Source: QHWF01 sp036848175 (lineage in GTDB: Bacteria > Acidobacteriota > Vicinamibacteria > Vicinamibacterales > CAVVIG01). From it: a stretch of DNA of 64,000 nt. Below the pieces are notes generated by a model. That model ran no database searches. It worked only from the letters and a program-made list of their open reading frames with translations, and was not told where the DNA came from. Within the stretch, counting starts at the first letter, position 1. Each line of letters starts with the position of its first letter. Shown here piece after piece: positions 43,368 through 50,955 of the stretch. The translations under genes were made by a program, and so were the position numbers. Where the stretch lies: the NCBI GenBank assembly GCA_036848175.1, contig DAIUKO010000005.1, positions 11,191-75,190 on the forward strand, in the 5' to 3' direction.

Positions 43368-45527
43368 TTACGGAGCTGAAGCCGCGACCGTGTTCAGTGC
43401 GGCGGACAACGTGTCGAGGCTGAGAGGCTTTTGCAGATAGCCGTCCATGCCGGCGGCGCGACACCGCGCTTCGTCGCTTTCGAGCACGTTGGCGGTCAAC
43501 GCGACGATGGTGGCGCGGTGTCCCTGCTCGTGCGCGCGGATCCGCCGCGTCGCTTCCAGGCCGTCGAGATCCGGCATCTGCACGTCCATCAGGATGATGT
43601 CGTAGTGCCGGCGCGCGGCCTGCTCCACCGCTTCGTGTCCTCCGCCCGCTTCGTCAGCCTCGAGTCCGAGCTCGGCGAGCATCAGCGCGACGACCCGGCG
43701 GTTCGATTCGTTGTCTTCGACGAGGAGGACGTCGAGCCGCTTGTCGAGCGCCAGCGTCAAAGCGGCCGCGTGTTCGCCTCCAGGCGACGCGCGACCGATC
43801 GCCGCGCAGAGCGCGTCGTACAGCGCCTGCATCCGGACCGGCGCGGTGACAACGTGCTCCGTCGGAGTGGGGGCACGTTTCCGGGCGGGACGCAGTTGCG
43901 CGATCGTGATCAACGGGAGGTCCTGCAGTCCCCAGTCGGCGCGGTGGTCGACGAATGACTCAGCGAGCGCGCCGTCGGCCGCATCGGCATCGAGGATCAC
44001 AGCGTCGACGTCGCCGGCGTGAACGCGATGCCCGTCGTGCTCGAGGATGTGCACGTTCCAGGTGCGCAGCAGCGATTGAACTTGATCGCTGACGATTCCG
44101 GGGCCGAAGACGATGAGCACGCGTGCGCCGCGGACGTCCGCGGCGTCGATCGTCGAGGACGCCGCGGCGCCGGCAGCGGTTCCGCGGAAGACGAAGGTGA
44201 AGGTCGATCCTTCTGCGGGGCGGCTCTCGACCGCCATCGATCCGCCGAGCAGCCGGCTGAGTCGATCGGAGATGGCCAGCCCGAGTCCCGTGCCGCCGAC
44301 TCGCCGCCCGCCGGCCGGCTCGATCTGACTGAACCACTGAAAGAGGCGCTGCTGAAGCTCCTCGCGAATGCCGACGCCGGTATCACGGACTTTGATCGCC
44401 ACCACGACCACATCGTCGCGTTCGATCGTCGCGTCGACATGAATCGCGATCTGACCTGTCTCGGTGTACTTCACGTCGTTCGACAGAAAGTTGAGGATCA
44501 CCTGGCGCACGCGCTCCTCGTCGGCGATCACATCCGGTACGCCCGGCGCGATGACGTATCCGAGCGCGAGACCCTTGCGCGCGGCGATCTCGCTGACCGA
44601 ATCGAGCGCCTGCTCGACGGCCGCCTGGATCGCGAAGCGCCGCGGCGCGAGCGCCATCAGTCCGGCTTCGATGCGTGAGTAGTCGAGCACGTTGTTGACG
44701 AGGCCGAGCAGCGTGGTCGCGTTCGTGCGCAGCATGCGGACGAGCTCGCGTTGATCGGGAGGAATGCGCGCGGTCTGCAGAAGATCGGTGATGCCGATCA
44801 CGCCGGTCAGCGGCGTGCGCAGCTCGTGGCTCATCGTCGTCAGAAAGTCGGTTTTGATCCGCAGCACGACTTCGAGCGAGGCGCGCCGGTTCACCAGATA
44901 CACGCCGATCATCATCAGCAGGAGCGCGCTCACGCCGATCAACACGAGGCGCCCGATGGCGCGGCCGGAACGCGCGCGCTCCGCTTCGACCTGCGTGGCG
45001 GCGTCGGCCTTGAAGCTCGTCTTGAGATCGGCGATCGCGTTCCGGACGCGGTTGAATCGCGCGGTCCCGAGCGCTTCGTCCAGATCGACCGCTTCGCGCA
45101 GGCTGCCCTCGAGAATCAGACCGACGACCTCGTCGCGCGTCTCGAGATACTCGGTCCAGGCGGCGGCGACCGACTCGCGCGCGGCCTGGGTTCGCTCGGT
45201 CAACAGAATCGGCGGCCGGCTGTCGAGCAGACGTTTGACGCGCCCCTCCGCCGATCGCGATTGATCCACATAGTCGAGCTGAAGGTTCGCATCCGAGGTG
45301 TGGAGTGCGTAGAGCAGAATGCGCCGCACTTCGCCGGTCTCGAAGAGCATGTTGTCGATGAGGTCGAGCCCCTCGCCGAAGCGGTCGTAGAGCTGATTGG
45401 CGCCTTCTGCCGATTTGCGGAAGTCGCCGGCGACGATCCAGCCGAGCCCGAGCACCGTCAACGTCGCCGCCGCGAGTACGGCGAACATCCGGTACGACTT
45501 GATCGAGCGGGCCTGCGCCACCGTCAC
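43368..45527 (-). CDS. hybrid sensor histidine kinase with pseudo-receiver and receiver
   Basis: A 719-aa membrane sensor. It has two transmembrane helices (AVLAAATLTVLGLGWIV near 16-32 and LVLIGVSALLLMMIGVYLV near 193-211) enclosing a helical periplasmic sensor domain. HisKA has the phospho-acceptor His234 in MSHELRTPL. HATPase motifs are FLSNDVKY (N box with Asp replacing the usual second Asn position), VRDTGVGI and GTGLGLAI. A degenerate receiver at ~480-590 lacks the normal aspartate motif. A true receiver at the C-terminus carries Asp648 in LMDVQMPDLDG. GTG start at 45527 overlaps the upstream binding-protein stop by four bases, so it is translationally coupled to that gene; the pair probably detects the binding-protein ligand, which is inference. 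Confidence 0.9.
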   Translation of the reverse strand: MTVAQARSIKSYRMFAVLAAATLTVLGLGWIVAGDFRKSAEGANQLYDRFGEGLDLIDNMLFETGEVRRILLYALHTSDANLQLDYVDQSRSAEGRVKRLLDSRPPILLTERTQAARESVAAAWTEYLETRDEVVGLILEGSLREAVDLDEALGTARFNRVRNAIADLKTSFKADAATQVEAERARSGRAIGRLVLIGVSALLLMMIGVYLVNRRASLEVVLRIKTDFLTTMSHELRTPLTGVIGITDLLQTARIPPDQRELVRMLRTNATTLLGLVNNVLDYSRIEAGLMALAPRRFAIQAAVEQALDSVSEIAARKGLALGYVIAPGVPDVIADEERVRQVILNFLSNDVKYTETGQIAIHVDATIERDDVVVVAIKVRDTGVGIREELQQRLFQWFSQIEPAGGRRVGGTGLGLAISDRLSRLLGGSMAVESRPAEGSTFTFVFRGTAAGAAASSTIDAADVRGARVLIVFGPGIVSDQVQSLLRTWNVHILEHDGHRVHAGDVDAVILDADAADGALAESFVDHRADWGLQDLPLITIAQLRPARKRAPTPTEHVVTAPVRMQALYDALCAAIGRASPGGEHAAALTLALDKRLDVLLVEDNESNRRVVALMLAELGLEADEAGGGHEAVEQAARRHYDIILMDVQMPDLDGLEATRRIRAHEQGHRATIVALTANVLESDEARCRAAGMDGYLQKPLSLDTLSAALNTVAASAP

Positions 45528-46048
45528 GGTTCGGCCTCGGGAGGCGGGCGCTTGCCGCGGCGAAGCGGATAGCGCGGATCGTCGGGAAGCATCTCGTCGA
45601 TGCGGAGCAGCTTCACGGTTCCATCGACTTCGTCGGCCGCCACATAGCCGACCGCGCCGGGCGCGCTGTAGACGAAGCGCAGCATCGCCGACGCCGATTG
45701 AATCGATCGCGGGCCGATATTGACTCGTCCCTGAAACGTGCGAAACAGAATGTGCTTCTCGTAGTCCTCTTCGGACAAGCCGCAGATCAGCCGGATGGCG
45801 TCGGCGCGCTCCGGCTGCCCTTTCTCACGAAGGACGACCGTGATCTTGCGGCCGTGCGGCCAGGTCTGCGTGTCGAGCATGAAAATCTGCCGCAGCTCGC
45901 CGAAGCTCAGGGCGTCGACCGGGTTCGAGCGGTGAACGATGACGGCAAGGGCCAGCGGCAGCGGGATCTGCGGGATCGGGACGTGCCCGGGCACCAGCGG
46001 CCCGGTCCAGAGCAGCAACGCGACGAGCGCGGCGCGATTGGGTGCCAT
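45524..46048 (-). CDS. PstS-like substrate-binding domain protein, copy A
   Basis: A 174-aa small exported protein with a signal sequence (APNRAALVALLLWTGPLV) and a compact half of a periplasmic phosphate-binding-type fold. Diagnostic segments are VIVHRSNPVDALSFGELRQI, FMLDTQTWPHGRKITVVLRE, FQGRVNIGPRSIQS and FVYSAPGAVGYVAADE. It resembles stand-alone PstS-like proteins without an ABC transporter. It starts five bases after a porin gene and overlaps the hybrid kinase start, so it likely presents an anion such as phosphate to that kinase (inference). A near-identical paralogue lies at 48595-49110. Start 46048 is the ATG directly before the signal peptide. Confidence 0.82.
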   Translation of the reverse strand: MAPNRAALVALLLWTGPLVPGHVPIPQIPLPLALAVIVHRSNPVDALSFGELRQIFMLDTQTWPHGRKITVVLREKGQPERADAIRLICGLSEEDYEKHILFRTFQGRVNIGPRSIQSASAMLRFVYSAPGAVGYVAADEVDGTVKLLRIDEMLPDDPRYPLRRGKRPPPEAEP

Positions 46049-46053
46049 GAGGC

Positions 46054-47151
46054 TCAGAACACGAACACCAGCTGGACGTGAACGCCGTTGCCGCCCGGGC
46101 CGCCGTTCTCGGACAACCACTCGTACTGAGATTTGATGCCGACCCAGGCGGCCGGATCGAAACGGACGCCGCCCACGTGCTTGATCGACGATCCGTATTC
46201 ACCGATGAATGGCGTCAGGGGATTGATGTCGAGTCGATCGTATCGGTAGTACGGCCGGATCTTTCCGAACGCCCGCGACGCCTGCAGGTAGCCGCCGTGA
46301 TCGTCGTAGTGAGTGAAGCCGTCCGCCGGACGAAAGGACAGGCGCAGCCACTCGCCCATCAGTTCCGTCGACGGCGTGCGATAGACGGCGTACAGCGCGG
46401 TGATGTGATGATCGACGGACGTCTCGGGCCCGGATGGAATGTCATCACGGTAGAACGACGCGCCGAGCTCCACGCCGCGCCAGCTGTCCGGACGTACCGA
46501 CACGCCGACGTTGGTGGATTTCGCCTGATTCTGATCGAGCACCTCGTTGTCTTCGAGATTCGCCCAGCGGCGGCCGTTTCCGACCTCTGCGACATAATGC
46601 AGCGTCGAGCCGGTCTTCGGGATCTTGCCACGCACGCTCACGCCGACTTCGTGAATCGGCAGGACGCCGCCTTCGTCTTCGAATCTGAAAATACGCGGCC
46701 GCCCGACCGGCGTCTCGAAATAGGAACCGTGGTGGAAGGCGGCGTTGTAGAAGCCGATGCCGGTGTGGTACCGCCCGGCGGAGATGTTGAGCTGATCGTT
46801 GAGCCGGTAGGTCAGCTGAAGTCGTTCGAGATCGACCGTCACTTCCGTGTCCGCCGCGCTCGCCTCGATCACCACTTCGGCGAGCACGCTCACGCGATCG
46901 TTGATACCGGCGGTCACGAACAACGCCAGCTGGCCGAGCGAGAATGAGTTCGGCGTCTCCGACCGCTGCGCCGCGGCCCAGTCCACCGAGCCGAACACGT
47001 GGGCGATGAGGTCGGGCCGTCCCACTGGCATTGGTTCCTGATGCTGGTCATCCGTCTGCGCGTCCGATCGACCGGCGGCCACCATGACGAGAGCGGCGGT
47101 CATCAGCGCGCGGCAGAATCGACTCGCGGCCGCCCCCCAGGGCTGCGTCAC
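46054..47151 (-). CDS. outer-membrane porin-like beta-barrel, copy A
   Basis: About 365 aa. A signal peptide ends near GRSDAQ; the rest is beta-barrel with alternating aromatic strands and a terminal VHVQLVFVF, typical of outer-membrane proteins. The central segment SAGRYHTGIGFYNAAFHHGS and PIHEVGVSVRGKIPK is shared almost exactly with the copy at 49116-50207. The GTG at 47151 is proposed as start because it follows the upstream kinase stop by one base; an ATG at 47187 would overlap that gene by 35 bp. It is followed five bases later by the PstS-like gene. It may be an anion-selective channel feeding the binding protein, which is inference. Confidence 0.8.
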   Translation of the reverse strand: MTQPWGAAASRFCRALMTAALVMVAAGRSDAQTDDQHQEPMPVGRPDLIAHVFGSVDWAAAQRSETPNSFSLGQLALFVTAGINDRVSVLAEVVIEASAADTEVTVDLERLQLTYRLNDQLNISAGRYHTGIGFYNAAFHHGSYFETPVGRPRIFRFEDEGGVLPIHEVGVSVRGKIPKTGSTLHYVAEVGNGRRWANLEDNEVLDQNQAKSTNVGVSVRPDSWRGVELGASFYRDDIPSGPETSVDHHITALYAVYRTPSTELMGEWLRLSFRPADGFTHYDDHGGYLQASRAFGKIRPYYRYDRLDINPLTPFIGEYGSSIKHVGGVRFDPAAWVGIKSQYEWLSENGGPGGNGVHVQLVFVF

Positions 47152-47152
47152 G

Positions 47153-47815
47153 TCAGGCGGGCGCGCGCAGGTCGATGTGGATGACATCTGTTCCTGACGC
47201 CGTGGCCGCTCTGAGAACGCCGGCGCTTTCGTCGAGGATGCGCCGGGCGGCGCGGAGGCGCAGCGGCGCGGACGCGTGACCTCCGTCGGCGTTCAGCGAG
47301 CTCCAGGCGTGCGGCCAGAACCCTGACGGCTGCGCGTCGATGACGATGCCGACGCCGCCGGAGGTCGTCACCGCACGAACCGACACGCACGCATCCGGCC
47401 GGCGATGCCGTATCGCGTGCTCGATGACGAGCGTGATCGCGCGGGTGAGACGCAGTTCGTCACCGGCCGCGCACCACGCCCCTTCGTCTGGCGCGGCCAC
47501 GCGGATTCTCTCGTTGCCGGCGTAGTGCTGACCGATCGTCGTGAGGATGGTATCGAGGCGCACCGACTTCGATGTGTCCCGGCGCGGGTTCAGCGGCTCG
47601 TTGAGGAGCGTGAGATCGCCGGAGATGGCGACCAGCTCCGCGACGCCGCCGGCGATCCGCCGCAGCACTTCGCGGTATTCCGCGGCCGAGCGATTGCGGC
47701 GCAAGGCGACTTCGATTTCGCCGGCCACGGCCGTCAGCGGCGTCCGGATCTCGTGCGCAACGGCCGCGGCAAACTGATCGAGATCGGACGAAGGCGTCTC
47801 GGGGCGGTCGCTCAC
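47153..47815 (-). CDS. small cytoplasmic histidine kinase with degenerate ATPase
   Basis: A 220-aa protein with a clear HisKA helix pair: phospho-acceptor His21 in AHEIRTPL. The expected ATP-binding N box reads LVIEHAIRH, with the essential Asn absent. The D/G box is replaced by VIDAQPSGFW, and no GTGLGL motif is visible, so ATP binding is doubtful. There are no membrane segments. It is coupled by a GTGA overlap to the OmpR-type regulator upstream. It may act as a phosphatase, phosphotransfer protein or as a target of another kinase such as the nearby hybrid kinase. Confidence 0.8.
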   Translation of the reverse strand: MSDRPETPSSDLDQFAAAVAHEIRTPLTAVAGEIEVALRRNRSAAEYREVLRRIAGGVAELVAISGDLTLLNEPLNPRRDTSKSVRLDTILTTIGQHYAGNERIRVAAPDEGAWCAAGDELRLTRAITLVIEHAIRHRRPDACVSVRAVTTSGGVGIVIDAQPSGFWPHAWSSLNADGGHASAPLRLRAARRILDESAGVLRAATASGTDVIHIDLRAPA

Positions 47816-48492
47816 CGCGAGCGCCGCCCGCGCGTGATCGTGTAGCCCACGCGCCGCACCGTCCGAATCAACGATCCGGCGGGCGCCAATCTCTTTCGCA
47901 GATAGCTGATATAGACGTCGATGACGTTGGATCCGCCGTGCTCGTTCGCGTCCCAGACATGCCGCGCGAGATCGTCGCGCGAGACTGGCTGCTCGGCGTG
48001 AAGCAGCAGGTATTCGAGCAGACGGAACTCCATCTGGCTCAGCAGGACAGCACTGCCGTTCACGGTGACGCGACGGGTTCGCTGATCGAGCTCGATCGGG
48101 CCGTACGACAACACCGCGTCGAGCGCGCGCGACCGGCCGCGGCGCGTGATCGCGCGCAGCCGCGCCAGCAGCTCCTCGAACGCGAACGGCTTGGCGAGAT
48201 AGTCGTCGGCGCCGCCGTCGAGACCGTGAACACGGTCCGCGAGCCCGTGGCGGCCGCTCAGAAAGAGGATCGGCGTATCGACGCCGCGCGTCCGCAGACG
48301 GCGGCAGACCGTGAAGCCGTCGCGATCGGGCAGCATCACGTCGAGCACGATCGCGTCGAAGGGTTCGGCGAGCGCGCGCGATTCGGCTGAGGTGCCGTCG
48401 GCGACCGCTTCGACGTGAAACAGCTCCTCTTTCAGGCTCCGCTCGAGGAGCCCGCGGGTCGCGGCCTCGTCTTCGACAATAAGTAAGCGCAA
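47812..48492 (-). CDS. OmpR/PhoB-family response regulator
   Basis: A 226-aa two-domain regulator. The receiver has acidic pocket residues (VEDE), phospho-accepting Asp52 in IVLDVMLPDRDG and the conserved Lys in DYLAKPFAFEEL. The C-terminal winged-helix DNA-binding domain contains EFRLLEYLLLHAEQPVSRDD and the recognition-helix region NVIDVYISYLRKRL, then RTVRRVGYTI. It is the first gene of a pair with the degenerate kinase and lies between the two porin/binding-protein copies, which are its most likely targets (inference). A 102-bp gap separates it from the copy B binding protein. Confidence 0.93.
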   Translation of the reverse strand: MRLLIVEDEAATRGLLERSLKEELFHVEAVADGTSAESRALAEPFDAIVLDVMLPDRDGFTVCRRLRTRGVDTPILFLSGRHGLADRVHGLDGGADDYLAKPFAFEELLARLRAITRRGRSRALDAVLSYGPIELDQRTRRVTVNGSAVLLSQMEFRLLEYLLLHAEQPVSRDDLARHVWDANEHGGSNVIDVYISYLRKRLAPAGSLIRTVRRVGYTITRGRRSR

Positions 48493-48594
48493 TCCGTGTC
48501 CCCTAGTCGTCGTGCTCCGCCACTCAGGCTGAGGGGTCCGGCGGTTCCGGCACGCTATTACATGGAACCGTGAATAGCAAGTCCGATCGTGGGT

Positions 48595-49110
48595 TCACTC
48601 GATGCCGGCGCCGCCCGGTCGGGAGCGGCGCAGCGGATAGCGCGGATCGCCGGGCTGCAGATCGTCGATGCGCAGCAGCTTGACGGTGGAGTTGAGCTGG
48701 TCGGCGGTGACGTAGCCGATGGCGCCAGGCGCGCTGTACACGAACCGCACCATCGCGGCCGCGGATTGAATCGATCGCGGACCGATGTTCACTCGTCCCT
48801 GAAAGGTTCGAAACAGGATGTATTTGTCGTAGTCGGTCTCCGACAACCCGCAGATGATCCGAATCGCATCTGCGCGCTCCGGCTGCCCCTTCTCGCGCAG
48901 CACGACCGTGATTTTCCGGCCGTGCGGCCAGGTCTGCGTGTCGAGCATGAAAATCTGCCGCAGCTCGCTGAAGGTCAGGCCGTCGACGGGGTTCGAGCGG
49001 TGAACGATGATGGCGAAGTCCGGCGCTGGCGCGACCTGCGGCAACTGTCCATGCACCAGATGCTGGATCCAGAACAGCCATGCCACCAGCACCACACGAT
49101 TGCGTGCCAT
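48595..49110 (-). CDS. PstS-like substrate-binding domain protein, copy B
   Basis: A 171-aa paralogue of the gene at 45524-46048. The central segment is nearly identical (FMLDTQTWPHGRKITVVLRE, FQGRVNIGPRSIQSAAAM, VYSAPGAIGYVTADQ), while the signal peptide and C-terminus differ. It has the same five-base spacing after a porin gene as copy A. It begins at the ATG at 49110; the much longer open frame running upstream on this strand is not coding. As with copy A, no ABC transporter gene is near, so a sensory or scavenging role is more likely than transport (inference). Confidence 0.82.
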   Translation of the reverse strand: MARNRVVLVAWLFWIQHLVHGQLPQVAPAPDFAIIVHRSNPVDGLTFSELRQIFMLDTQTWPHGRKITVVLREKGQPERADAIRIICGLSETDYDKYILFRTFQGRVNIGPRSIQSAAAMVRFVYSAPGAIGYVTADQLNSTVKLLRIDDLQPGDPRYPLRRSRPGGAGIE

Positions 49111-49115
49111 GGTGC

Positions 49116-50207
49116 TCAGAACACGAAGACCAGCTGGACGTGAACGCCGTTGGCGCCCGGAGCGTCGTTGGCGTACAGGCGCTCGTATTGAGACTTGATG
49201 CCGATCCAGTCGGCGGGATCGAAGCGGATGCCGACCACGTGCTTGATCGACGATCCGAAACTGCCGATGAACGGCGTCTCGGGATTGATGTCGAGTCGAT
49301 CGTATCGGTAGTACGGTCGCAGCTTGCCGAGCGCCTGCGATGCCTGGAAATACCCACCGTGATCGTTGTAGGTGGCGGCCTCGCCGGCCTGGCTGTAGGA
49401 CAGGCGCAGCCACTCGGCCATCAATTCCGTGGACGGCGTGCGATAGACGCCGTAGACCGCGGCGATGTGATGATCGACAGACGCCTCGGGTCCGGACGGA
49501 ATGTCGTCGCGATAAAACGATCCGCCGAGCTCGACGCCGCGCCAGCGCGGTGGACGCAGCGACAAGCCGACGTTGGTGGACTTCGCTTGATTCTGATCGA
49601 ACACGTCGGTGTCTTCGAGATTCGTCCAGCGCCGTCCGTTGCCGACTTCGGCCACGTACTGCAGGACCGATTCCGTCTTCGGGACCTTGCCACGCACGCT
49701 CACGCCGACTTCGTGGATCGGCAGGACGCCGCCTTCGTGTTCGAAGGCGAAGATGCGCGGCCGTCCGACCGCCGTCTCGAAGTACGAGCCGTGATGAAAG
49801 GCCGCGTTGTAGAAGCCGATGCCCGTGTGGTAGCGGCCGGCGGAGATGTTCAGTTGATCGTTCAGCCGGTAGGTCAGTTGAAGCCGCTCGAGATTGACGA
49901 TGACCCTCGTGTCCGCCGCCGACGCCTCCGTCACGACTTCCGCGAGCACGCTGACGCGGTCGTTGATCGACGTGGTGACGAACAACGCCAGCTGGCCGAG
50001 CGCGAACGAGTTCGGCGGCTCCGAATGCTGGGCGGCGAACCAGTCCACCGAGCCGAACACGTGAGCGACGAGGTCCGGCCTTGACGACGGCATTGGAGCC
50101 TGGCTCGGGTCGGTCGCCTGCGCATGCGATCGAACGGCGGTCACGCTGACGAGCGCGGCCGTCGCCAGCGCACGGAACACCAAGCCCGCCGTCGACGCGT
50201 GTCTCAT
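49116..50207 (-). CDS. outer-membrane porin-like beta-barrel, copy B
   Basis: A 363-aa paralogue of the 46054-47151 porin, sharing most strands and the same C-terminal VHVQLVFVF. A signal peptide ends at SHAQ. Differences concentrate in probable loops (SQAGEAATYNDHGG against RPADGFTHYDDHGG), suggesting altered specificity after duplication. It is first in the minus-strand signalling locus; the 149-bp region upstream is shared with the divergent pdxH gene and should contain its promoter. Ligand unknown. Confidence 0.82.
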   Translation of the reverse strand: MRHASTAGLVFRALATAALVSVTAVRSHAQATDPSQAPMPSSRPDLVAHVFGSVDWFAAQHSEPPNSFALGQLALFVTTSINDRVSVLAEVVTEASAADTRVIVNLERLQLTYRLNDQLNISAGRYHTGIGFYNAAFHHGSYFETAVGRPRIFAFEHEGGVLPIHEVGVSVRGKVPKTESVLQYVAEVGNGRRWTNLEDTDVFDQNQAKSTNVGLSLRPPRWRGVELGGSFYRDDIPSGPEASVDHHIAAVYGVYRTPSTELMAEWLRLSYSQAGEAATYNDHGGYFQASQALGKLRPYYRYDRLDINPETPFIGSFGSSIKHVVGIRFDPADWIGIKSQYERLYANDAPGANGVHVQLVFVF

Positions 50208-50289
50208 GTTCGTAGAGGAAGGCGCACGATATCAGCATGAAGTGTATATGAGCATCCGGCGATCGCGAGGCTGACCGCCGAAGGCGCCC

Positions 50290-50306
50290 GCGCCGCGAAG
50301 CGGCGC
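50290..50306. repeat. short hairpin with GAA loop
   Basis: GCGCCGC-GAA-GCGGCGC, a perfect 7-bp stem in the gap between the porin and pdxH. It has the same design as the GCGTCGC-GAA-GCGACGC hairpin at 6829-6845. Confidence 0.5.
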
Positions 50307-50356
50307 CCCTTCCGTGACGCGAGCCTGTGGAGAAGGTATGGTTATGACCAGAGCAG

Positions 50357-50932
50357 ATGGCCGACGACCCGATCGACATCTTCAAAGGGCTCTTCCAACG
50401 CGCCGCTGCGTCCTCGGCCGAACCCGATGCGATGGTGCTGGCGACGATCGACGAGGACGGCCGGCCGTCGGCGCGGTTCGTGCTGCTGAAAGCCGTCGAC
50501 CAGCGCGGCTTCGTCTTCTACACGAATCTCGACAGCCGCAAAGCGCGCGCGCTGCGCGCCAACCCGCAGGCCGCCCTGTGCATTTATTGGCCGTCGATCG
50601 ACAAGCAGGTCCGCATCGAGGGCAGCGTGGAGCCTGTCTCGGACGCGGAGGCCGACGCGTACTTCGCCACGCGGCCTCGCGAATCGCAGATTGGCGCCTG
50701 GGCCTCGGCGCAGAGCGCGGTACTCTCCTCGCGCGCGGATCTCGACGCGCGCGTCGCCGCGGCCCGTGCGCGATTCGCCGGCGGGGCCGTCAGCCGGCCG
50801 CCGTTCTGGTCGGGGTTTCGGGTGGTCCCGCGGTCGATCGAGTTCTGGACGCGTGACGAGTCGCGCCTTCACGTGCGTGAACAGTACGAGCGCGACGGCG
50901 AAGGGTGGGTGCTCACGCTTCTGTACCCGTGA
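50357..50932 (+). CDS. pdxH: pyridoxamine 5'-phosphate oxidase
   Basis: FMN enzyme making pyridoxal 5'-phosphate from pyridoxamine or pyridoxine phosphate. The family sequence is clear: MVLATIDEDGRPSARFVLLK, GFVFYTNLDSRKARALRANP, QVRIEGSVEPVS, RPRESQIGAWASAQS, then PFWSGFRVVPRSIEFW and a final LTLLYP. At 191 aa it is slightly shorter than the E. coli enzyme at the N-terminus. It is cytoplasmic. The next gene starts 23 bp downstream on the same strand but is functionally unrelated. Confidence 0.95.
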   Translation: MADDPIDIFKGLFQRAAASSAEPDAMVLATIDEDGRPSARFVLLKAVDQRGFVFYTNLDSRKARALRANPQAALCIYWPSIDKQVRIEGSVEPVSDAEADAYFATRPRESQIGAWASAQSAVLSSRADLDARVAAARARFAGGAVSRPPFWSGFRVVPRSIEFWTRDESRLHVREQYERDGEGWVLTLLYP

Positions 50933-50955
50933 GGGTACGCAGAGAGGGGTCGCCG

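Noticed and set aside
49111..50385. In-frame extension of the copy B binding protein
   Set aside because: It lies entirely over the porin gene in another frame and lacks protein-like composition.
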